A DNA stretch of 64,000 nucleotides, from assembly GCA_016801845.1 (NCBI GenBank), contig CM028913.1, forward strand, positions 21,356,065 to 21,420,064, read 5' to 3'. This document shows positions 48,756 to 60,200 of this stretch, in pieces. The first letter of the stretch is position 1. Every line of letters starts with the position of its first letter. A model generated the notes under the pieces. That model searched no databases. It had not been told where the DNA came from and saw only the letters and a list, made by a program, of their open reading frames with translations. The translations under genes were made by a program, and so were the position numbers. Source of the DNA: Polydactylus sextarius (taxonomy: Eukaryota; Chordata; Actinopteri; Polynemidae).

Positions 48756-51210
48756 TGCACCGCTCTTATTGTGAAAGCAGGCGTGTATTAATTCCTGCTG
48801 CTCTTTTCTGTCAGAAACTTTTTGGAATTTGAATCTGCATTATTTCTGTGCATCAAGCATCAGTTAAATACCGAGGGCAGTTGGAGTCACGATCCATGAG
48901 AAGGTTCTGCTCTCATCTCCACACAGACACACGGTGTACTCGCAGCCATCACAGGCTCTGAAGGTGTAGAGATCAGAATCAGCCAGAGTCACGTTCACCT
49001 GAAGACAAAGTATAAAAACAGAGGAAAACAAAAAACACAACTCAGCCACAGAAATTAATAATATGATAAACTTATGTGACATGTAAATCAAACATTGAAT
49101 TTAAATCAATCAATTATCAACAGCGTTTATCCTCATCACAATATTTACCATAATGCATTTGGAGAGATAGTTGAAGACTGTGGCTTTGAGTGTGAAGACC
49201 TCCCCTCGGATGACAGAGTAGGGCAACGTGAGGCTGACAAAGAATGGCTGGAAGGCCGTCAGCTCAACATTAGGAGACACGCCGAAGCCGACTGAGGAGA
49301 CGCAGAAAGCTCCAGCAATCCACTTTGTGATGGTGTCAGGGACGACCTTCTCCATGTACACGGAGCTGCTGTCTCTGCATAGACAAACACACAGTGGTAC
49401 CACAACCTGTTACGTTCTGACCTGAGAGAGATAAATATCACAGTAATTCATATATGGACATGGATCATCCTGTGGGAAAAAAACTGCGTTAGATAGTGAT
49501 AGACAGGAACTTTACTCCTGCACCACCTGGTCTCACCAAAACAGTAGCCTGTACCAAGACTGAAACTCTACTAATGCCATCATGTTAACTTGTTCACAAG
49601 TTCAGCACAGGCTGATGTTAAAGAGTGAAGTCCAGTACATCTGAACCAATATTCTACTGTTATAAGTCTTTGAGTAATGTCAGTGGCTAAAAAAATTAAA
49701 CAGATCGGTGCTGCATTAGTGGCGAGCCTGACCCAGCAGCTCATAGGCCAAGTGATCAGGGCCAATTTCTAACATCAAAGTTAAATGTACAGTAAAAGTA
49801 GGTAGAGTTTTTACCATGTTACTGAGTCGTGTGAATGCCTGTGGCAGATTTCTTGACAAAATGTTGTAATATATTAAGTCAAAAAAATTAGATTATTGTT
49901 TTGTGCAAGATCCATGAGTAAACCAATGTAAGGTTTACAGCTGCATCAACTGCAACTCACATGTCTTTGCTGTCCTTGCTTCAGACCAACACAGTTGTTA
50001 GTTACCTGCCCAAACAGCAAATGTACTTGACGCATTGTTGCCGCGTTTCTATCTTGAGGCAGATGAACGTATCAACACACCTTAAACCATTCACTGTACA
50101 GTATGTTCATAACAAAGCTGTGAGTCTGTTCGTTGAGCTACATGTTAATTTCACCATGTCAATTCACTCATAGTGTAAATGATAACATAATGTTGTGGTT
50201 TGCATTCTTATCGTAAATATGTAACCTATTAATTGCAAAATAATTTTTAAAATATATATCTGGTCGATTGAGCGTCTTTATTTCAGCCTCGGTGAAAATT
50301 CTCTTTTGTGCCAGTTTGGGTAAACTCTAGGGGTGCAGCTTCTAAACTGCTGTTATAGGAGGCGTGATATGCTAATTACGACTGATTTCAGCCGCCAAAT
50401 GTATCAACAGCCGCTCGTTCTTACGCTGGGATTGGTGTGATACACATGTTTCGTGAATCTCACATGAGGCCTGTCGTACAATGATTTCTTCGCTCATATT
50501 TGCACTGGTTTCTACGTTCGGTTGATAAAATAGGGCCAGTATCGCTGCAAATTGATTGTTTGATTTTTTTTTCAGATCAGCAGCACATATAAACGCCTCT
50601 GGAGCTACATTAATACTCAATTTAAAGACATGTCATTTAATTCAACCATGTCTGAGAACAGGGAACATGTATTACATGCAATAACACTTTCAGAGGATAT
50701 ATAACTATGACCCCACAGTAACTAGATCCCAGATCCAGGTTTCAGGGAAGAACCTCCTAATGGTTTCCTTCTCGTCCTCATCCTCCTCCGGAGCCATGGA
50801 AAGTGAAAAATCTAAGAACTCGAAGAAACAAAAAGTTAAACACAATATTAAACTTACCCAAGAGAAACAAGCTCCCAAATCCAGGTCTCAGGAAAGTATG
50901 TCCTAACAGTCTCCTTAATGTCCGATGTGGATTCAATGACATCTGACACTGGAGCTAAACTTTCCACAGTTTTGGCAGGAAACGCGTCAAATTCCAGATC
51001 GTCTTTAAGCACAAATAGTTACATTGTTAAAGGACTAATAACAATGGAAATTGGAACAGAAAACACAACTGAAATGTGATGGACTCCCCACCGTAAAAAA
51101 ACAGATAACATTCACGTATCTTTTTCACATCGGAGTTGGTCACAATTTTCATTCCAATTGCCTGTGGGAGGCAAATGAGATTGTTAGGTCACATTCATTT
51201 TATTCTCTTT

Positions 51211-51293
<83 letters not shown>

Positions 51294-54200
51294 ACGTTTG
51301 CAGTATAGTATGTTTGCAATAGGGATATATTTATATATGTATGTGTGTGTGTGTGTGTGTTTCTCCGGTATCCTAGTGAAGGAGCAGGTCAGTGGTGGAA
51401 TGATGAGCAGTAAAGACAAAAGACATCCAGAGTTAGATGATCCTTTTTTGGCCAAATAAAGAAAAACATTTTGAGACCATCAAAGTTTCCTTGTTTACTC
51501 TATAAACATCGTACCAGACTTTAACCGAAGACTGTCACAGTGACCACACTATGAAAGCCTAATGTCATTTCTTCAGATTTTACAGGTCTACATGACATGT
51601 CCTTGAAAATAACTAATAAATAATATAATAAATTATAAAAACTGTCAATGATGGATTTTCTAATGCTATATATGATATGTGGTATTTCTGGGGTGTTGAC
51701 AAAATAGAAAACAACAACATCATGAAATATAAATATATAAAATCAGAAACAACATCATGACCACCAAAGTGGGTGACACTGATTACCCCTTTGATATATA
51801 TCCATCCGACAGACCATTGCAGAGAGAGACTACTTTGTTCTCAAAATCAGTGTTGGAAGCAGGAAAAATGGTCAATGTGATGATTTCAGCAACTTTGAGT
51901 CAAACCATTGAAGTGTAGACAGGGTCATGGACGCCAAGGTTGTGATGCAAGTGGGAGGTAAAGGCTGGCTCGTGTGCTGACACCTGACCACCGCAAACTC
52001 ATACAAGCCCTACAGTTATATGTCATATGAGCATCAGAACAGGATCATAGGGAAAAATTTGGTGGGAAAATTTCCCAGATCTCAATCAGTTTGAGTATCG
52101 CCATCTTGCAAATTAAATGACCTGCTGCTAATGTGTTGGTGCCACATACTACAGCACCTACAAAGGTCTAGTGGAGTCCAGGCCGCGACAGGTAAAGGCT
52201 GAAAAAATGGGGAACCACATAATATCAGGTAAGTGGTCATAATGTTGTGTGTGTGCATGTTTCCTACTTCAAAGACACTGTATACGTCGTCCTCAGCTCG
52301 TTGTCCTCGGATCCTGTCACAGTCAAGTCGATCGGGGTCTTGAATTCTATAGTCGTATCCTGACAACTTCTGTGAAGGCACCTTACTGTAAACCTGCACA
52401 CCCAAAAAACAAAAACATGAAGAAGATCAGCAGGATATCAGAAAGTCAGTAACATTAAATGTTACTGTTGTGACCTGAACACTTCTGCAAATACTCACTT
52501 TTTAGCTCAAGCCATTAGTTGTCAGTAAATTCAATTGAGAGACAAAATATGATCAGTACAATACAATTACTGCTGTGGTTCTGTAGGTACCAAATAAAGT
52601 GCAGATACGAGACAAATTAAAATTGTGCTGTTAAACAAAGTGTTTAAAACAGACTATTACAGACCAGCTGATGAGGCTAAAGGCCACAAGGTTGTGTGAG
52701 TCAGACTCTGGACTCAAAATTCAGGGCATTGTGTTATTTCCCTCATTTCAAAACTTCTTGGAAAAACAGTAGCTAATCAATTATCTCACAACAATCAATC
52801 AATAATCTCACAACAACCTGTATGAACAGTTCCAGTCTGGTTTCCGCCCCCTCCATAGCACATAAACTGCTCTGATTAAAATCATCAACGACCTCCTCAT
52901 CCTGCTTGATTTGTCACCACACCCTCCACAAAAGTTTGTCCTCCATTGGTATCACTCACACCCCCTTGACAGGTTTAAATCTCATCTCTCTTGCCACACT
53001 CACATCATTCAGCTTAAATCTTTTATATCCCAGGGCCCCTTCTTTCATCATTTATCTCTTTGCCCTACGCTTGTCCATAAATATAACAGTTTCGGCTGCT
53101 GTGCAGATGACACCCAGCTCTAAACCAACTTCCAAACACCCACCCTCCTCTCTCACTGACTACCTAGCAGAAATAAAAACCTGGTTTTCCTCCAGTTTCC
53201 TCAAACTAAACAGTGACAAAACTGAGGGTCTCCTCATTGGCAGTAAATCATCACTATCCAAAATTGACATTTTCTCTCTTCATATTAATAATTGCTCCGT
53301 TTCCCCGTCCCCACAGATCAAGAGTCTGGATGTCATCATAGACAGTACTCTTCACTTCCAATCCCACATCAATAACATGACCTGGTCTGCATATTTCCAC
53401 TTATGAAATATCAACTGTCTCCACCCCTCCTTTATCCCCCATACCACTGCTATCCTTTTCCACAGCCTTGTCACTTCTCGTCTGAACTACCGTAACTCCC
53501 TCCTCTCTGGTCTCCCTCACAAATCTCTCCATAAGCTCCTACTAGTCCAGAATTCAACTGCCTGTATCATCACCAAAACCTCCTAAATCCACCACATCAC
53601 TCCCATCCTGCAGCAGCTCCATTGGCTCCCAGTCAAGTTCAGACTTGAATTCAGTCATTTTGTTAACCTTCAAAGTCATCCACAACCTCGTTCCCTCAGA
53701 TCTTCCATCCACTGGACCATTTCACCACCACGGGAAGCAGATCTTTCAGCTGCTCTGCTCCCCGGCTTTGGAACTCATTACCACCTCAACTCACAAATAT
53801 CAACTCTCACATTTCAAACCCACATTCAAAACCTGTTTGAACTCGCTTTCCAACTGTAATCACTGCACTATCTAATTTTTAAGTCTAACTTGATTTCAAT
53901 CTTGTGTATTTTTATGGTTTTCTTGGGTGCTAGAAAGGCACCTTACAATTGTACAATTATTATTTATTTCCATATTATTTTTATAATTATTATTTTGTGA
54001 ACAATCAGAACCGAAGATTAGTGTCATACGTGGTTGACGGTGAGCTCCTGCTCCTGCTGCAGCAGGAGGACACTCTGGTCGATGGCTCTGACAGAACAAA
54101 TGGAGCCGGGCTGAGCCTGGAGACTGAGCGTGGTTTTCTCTGCTGGAAGCTGCTGGATGGAGGAGAACTTCAGAGACACCTGCACAGGAGGTAACGACAC

Positions 54201-57200
54201 AGAGAGTTGCTTTTTTGGCAGCAGATTCAACTGTGCTTGTCTAATAGAAGTCATCTAAAAATTAATATGCCTTCATATCTTATTGTTCAGTTGCACATCT
54301 TTGCTCCTCAGACATAAGATTTAATATTTAATAGAAGATCCTTTGAAGTCTTCAAGCCTTAGACATGATGGCGATGCTTTCATGGAGCCTTCCTCGGTTC
54401 CTCAGCTTGTAGTAGACACACTTTGCCTTTAGTCTGGTCTTCACCAAGTGGAACATTGCTCAGTGTGACAGATCAGGAAACTGACTCGACCAGTCGAGGA
54501 TACTCCATCACTTCTCCTCTAAAAGCTCTTCAATTGCTTTGAATTTATGCAACTATGCTCCAGAACTCTTGCATTTCCTGTCTCTCTCATTGAGAGCTAC
54601 AGCCTTTGTTTCTGAGGTTTCCCAGGGTGTTTGTAACTTGAGGTGAATTCTCATGAAGCCCTGTTGATGATTGACTGGGAAACACGTCAGCCACATCCTG
54701 AAGAGTGTTCTTGACTTGCTGTGCGGTCATCAAGGGCTTTTTGCCTCATGGTTTTGTTCTCGTCAGTGAACACGATCATCTTCTGTTCACAACTCCTTGT
54801 TTTGTAAGAGTGAAAAATGCTAGTGACGTTCCTTTGATATTTCTTTGCATCACCTTCTTTCTATCACCAACACATCTAACCGGGAAACATTTATGTAAAG
54901 TGATTGATGATTGATAGGGATGCACTGATTATTTGATTTTCAAATTGTATGTGCAAAAGTTCATGAATGTATAACTGCTAACTACCTTGTTCTTGAGGCA
55001 GAGCTGAATGGGGAAGTCCTGACTGTCGGCCACAATCTCTCCTTTGGGCATCACAGTGTAAACTACCACCTGGGCAAACGGCGCCAGGTTTGACACCTGC
55101 TGGAGCGTTATTGTTAACTGTCCTTTGTTGACTGAAAGATGAAACACACAAGAAAAGAACTGTGGCAATAGGACACAAGCACTGAAATGCATCAAATACT
55201 AATAATGTACTTTCACCTTTCTAAGAAAACTTTTTTTTCACTGCATATTTGCTGCTTCGTTAGCCTGAGACTGAGCCGGCAAACTAGCTAAAATTTGTCG
55301 ACTTGTATTACTAAACACGAGTATAGCACAGTATGGTAAAGTATAATACAAGTATAATCTAGGATTTGAAGAACATAACGAGGCTACTTGTTCAAATTAG
55401 AGTTGTTTGTACCAGTTCCTGCTCTAACATCCACAGGGACACGACTGTGCTTCACAATTCCACCTCTGGACACCACCTACGAAGAAAGACAATGTATTAA
55501 AACATTTTTTTCCCATAAAAATGGAGAAGCTGCAGTATTTTGTCCTTCTCCTTCCAGCAACAAGCCTTTAACTGGCTATTACAAAAATGAGAGTAGCTCA
55601 TAACCTATAACACATACCAGGTAAAAAAAGTCAAGGACTTCCTGCCCGTTATTTAGCTCCTGCCCTTGGATGATGTACTGAGCTTGCAGTGCCGCATCTC
55701 TGTCACAGGACAGCTTCCCATCGACCTGCATGAGCTTCAAAAAACTGCTGCTCTTTGGAGTAAAATGGTTCAACGCTGTGATGGACTTCCCGGTATTCTG
55801 GCACGAGTTCATCACCATATTGTCTATTCTCATTTGTGTTTTTACTTTTTGCCTGTTGACACAAGAGTGATAATCATCATCGATTCTTACCCATGAAACA
55901 ACACTCGACTAATGTGTTTAATTAGAAGAACTAGAATCATTACTCAGGTGAACAGTGATAAAAAGACAGTAACCGACCCTCAGAGTCTTGGGGTGATTCC
56001 ACTGTGAGGTTTCCAGTGAAAATGAAGCCATGCCTCTTCTGTCTGTGGTGAGGATTGTGTTTTGTGAGCCATCGACATCCAGGTAAACATGTTCATCAGC
56101 AACAGGTTTATTGTCTGGACCGACCATTTTGACCTGCAAACAAAACAAATCATTCCCCAACGTACTGATGATTCTGATGTGTCCAGCATTTCCACAAGGA
56201 CTAAAACTTTGCTGTGCATTGTGTGTCCATTTCTGCATAGATACTGCAGGGTGACTGGCCTGGATGTGCCACAAAACTCTAGACAATCAGTACTAGGCAC
56301 TAGTGTGGATAAAAAGAAATATACGTTGCTGCATTGTGGTGACACCAGGCTATACCTCCTCAGACTGATCCGATTACCTTTCCCTCAAGAGGAATGCCGC
56401 GTTTGTACGCTGCAGGTACATCTGTGAAGCTGACAGATCTGATGTAGCTGGTGAACTTTGTGCTGCCACTGCCTTTCAGAATGACCCCTAGAAAACAATA
56501 GAAAACATTTAACACATAACAGCTTGTCACCATCTGCTGCTGATCACGTCAAAAAACCACATGTGACATCCAGTCAAACCTACCTGTGCCGTGCTCTTGT
56601 ATTTCTGCAGTCACAACAAAGTTGTCGTAGCCCTTACTCTTGGGGGAAAACTGCAGAATGTTTACGATTTGAGTTGCACAACCATTTTTTTCCGTCTAGA
56701 AGATACAAACAAAGATACATATGAACAAAATTAAATAAATCAAATTATGATCATGACAAACAACAATATTTCATATATATATATATACATTCATCTATAC
56801 TTACAGTCAGTTCATAAGTCTTGCAGATATCATTATGGGTAACTGTAGACCAGTAATAGCGATAGGCCTTTCTACAAAACACTGCCTTCACTGAACCGAT
56901 AACTGGTTTCCCATAGGTGTATCTGCAGGAAAACGGCACAGACAAAGATGTTTTTTAAGGTTATTATGTTTCAATAAGAAGTGAAGGATGAGATGAGAAG
57001 GCATCATATCGCTCATGTCACATGTGGATGACACATGATCTCAAAGTCAAACTGAAATTAAAATTAACTTGTCTTGAGAAAACAAATCACTAAAATGAAG
57101 CTGTCGTTATGTTTTTAACATTATTCTGCATGTCAGATATAACAGGCTGAATATTTTAGCCATAAGAGACACAGCTGATGCTAAACTAATACTAGTAAAG

Positions 57201-60200
57201 ACTCTTCTTTGTGTGATGTATTATTTAAGTAAATATCCCTGTGTTTTGTGGACACTTTTCCATTAGCGCCATGACCCAGATAAGGATTAGATTTAAAGGG
57301 TGTAACATTAGCTATAGGATAAATATGTTATTTTTATTTGTTTTTTAATATATGTTAAATAGATAGTTAATCTTCTTTATAAGATAGAAAAATTGAGTTT
57401 TATGCTTAAACGGCAATTGATAATTTCCAACAATGATGCCTTTTTTTTTTCTTCTAGTGGGACACTCACTTTCCACAAACTCGTAGCGTTGCCTCTTTGT
57501 CCAGGATGCTGATCACCTCAGGCAGGTGAATATTCACTTCATACTTTGGCAAAACTAAAGCAACAGAAGTAAAAATCAAAAATTTTAGTATTTTTTTTTT
57601 TATTATTATGTTGTATAATGTGAGACATATTTAATTTTTTTTAAGAATAAGACCACATCAGACCATATTCCTTGATGGTAAAGGTGTGGGATATTTGCTC
57701 TCCTTGGTCCGTTGAAGCAGTGATTGTGTACTCTCCTTGTTCTGCTTCAGGAATCATGCGGTGGGATAAATCAAGGATGCCACCATCTATAGATTTATCC
57801 AACCACTGAGCAATACGATTTGATTTGGGATCCTACAAAGCATTGATGAAAGATGCACATTGTTTGAAAGCTGCATCATATTAAAGCCCCTCGGTGCAGT
57901 AATGTCATGTCACGTGAAGATAGTCAACGTTGAAATTGGAAAAACTTTTACTTCAAAGAAAAATTCAAAATTGCTTGATTTAAACTAATGAACCAAACAT
58001 GATACAGTTGGTAATAAAGGGTTAAGGTCACCAAGGTCAAACATTTGAGAAAGTGTTTCTTACCTGGAGCGCCACCAATGTGTACTGAAAAAAAAACAGA
58101 AAAGAGAATTAGGATACGCTGAATTTGCACAATGAAATAACTGTGATTTCTGTCTGTGTCTCCCCTTGAAGATAATCCACCAATCACAATGATCTGTGTT
58201 AATGTGTTTGGAGCCTGAAATTACTGAGTCACTGTCAAACAGAAGCAGTGATAATACACAGAGCAGCTGAGGTTCCTACTAAACCAGATACATGAACACA
58301 AACACTGTAACTACAGTGTGTGATACTGAACTGTCTTCACACTGAACACTGGGAGACTACCTATTTATTCATCATTAATTACTTATGTGTCACTTTTGAA
58401 GTTCACACTCTCCTCTATGTGCAGATGAGTTGGAGTCAGTTAACATTGGAGTCTATGGGACAGTTGAGGACGTTTGTTGTTGCTCAGTGAAGAATGAATC
58501 AGGGGCTCTATTCATGCTACTGCTGAAGTGAAGTGATATTTTGAGAAGTTAGATACGTTTGGCGGCCCCACTTTCTTTTATTGTTAGCTATTTGGCTGTG
58601 AAAAGAAGATGCTCAAAATTGCTATTACTTTGATCAACGTAAAATATCTCTTGGGGGGAGTGTTAGACTTGTATCCGTGGTGAAATAGTCCCTGGATTCA
58701 AATTACTCCTGACCACCACTTTAAGGATAAGGTGCAGAGGGAAAGTTTAAAACTGTAAAGTTATCAAAAACTGAATAACAGCTGTGACCTGTGTTAAAAT
58801 CTTGTATAAAATCTGTTGCTAAACATTTGCGAAAGTAGTTTTTGAACAACTCCTTTTATTTCAATTTCAGATTATGTCCTAACATAATGTCCTAACTGAG
58901 CTTAATAGTATGTATGATGATGATAACAACAGTGGAATAATGAACCTGAGAGGAACTGGACAACTGTGTATAAAATTATGGCACCAAAAATAAAATTTTT
59001 CGTTGTTCTATCATACAAATGATGCAGTGTCAGAGTGAAACAACATTTAGATTTTATAGATAACAGCAGACAACAGTATTGACCATTTTCAATCTTCTTT
59101 AAACTGCATCTAATGGGATATACACACTTCCTTGGTGAAGTTTTTTATATGTGAAGAGATTTCACTGTCATGGCTTTTGTCATCTCATCACAAATGGAAA
59201 AAAACGCACGCACACGCACTTTATGATATCACATGAACATAAATAAAATAAAACTTACCAATCGATTGACAGGGATGAAATGGGTATCCAGGGAGACAAT
59301 TCTGAAGTTGACTTTAAAGGAAAAGAAAAACATTTCCATCAGTTTATTCTTTTGATATCATTTAGTGCATGTACAGAATTATACACTAATGGAAGGAAAC
59401 ATCATACGACACATAACCCTTATATTGTGTTCACTTAAAGAGGAGATTATAGGATATCTGCTGGCATTAATCCAGTTTTTGTTTACTGAAAAATAAGGTC
59501 TTGAAGTCAAGATATCCCAACTTTACTGTCTAATATAACTGACACATTTACAGAAAGTGTAGCATGAAGAACACACTGGTCACAATGTGAAAAATCAATA
59601 TCACATCCATTCCCTTTACTAACCAAGAGTTGTATCCAGTTGTGGAACAACAGCAGTGTTAAATAAACATGCTACCCATCAGCCCTTAACTGGTCCAATC
59701 CCCTCACAGTGTGGTTGTAACGTATATACAGCACCTTTATTTTAAGATTCATCAGTTCTGTTGACGTCTCCAGAGCCACAGAGGAAACTGTAACCAACTG
59801 TTTTCAAAGGTATAGCAGGAACAACCAAGTCCACTGTAATGTGGACTAATTTTGAATCAGTCATCATGGTTATGTCACGCTACACAGTGTTAACCTGGTC
59901 ACGTGGCTCTAATAATAGATGTTTCTGAGCCGTTAGGAAACACCAGACCAAGAAAAAGTTGTTCATTTATGTGTATTTATACCTCTTAAAGTTGTCAAGT
60001 AGCAGCTCAGCATCATGCAGATACCATGTAGTCTGTGTCTGTCAGAAAACCAGGGATAAGATTTAGGTTTGTGATTCATGACGTCAAAGACCTACCAGTC
60101 TGTCCAGGTTTGTAGATGGGTTTATCAGTCTGGACGATGTGGATAAAAGCCTCAGGCTCGATGAGGATTTTGGTCGACCTCGTCATCGTGCCGCTCTGGC

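Larger units (their letters stand above)
51162..52267 (-). other. a2m-like intron 16
   Basis: 1.1 kb intron that leads to the bait exons. It holds the (CA)n run at 51213-51291 and a Tc1-like relic at about 51745-52245. Confidence 0.8.

Noticed and set aside
50372..50620. 82-codon minus-strand frame near the bait exons, considered as a further bait exon
   Set aside because: It lacks FPETWIW, has no phase-matching splice sites, and resembles decayed transposon sequence.
49375..50711. Search for a third alternative bait exon
   Set aside because: No segment encodes FPETW or a near match in this interval or in 51162-52267.
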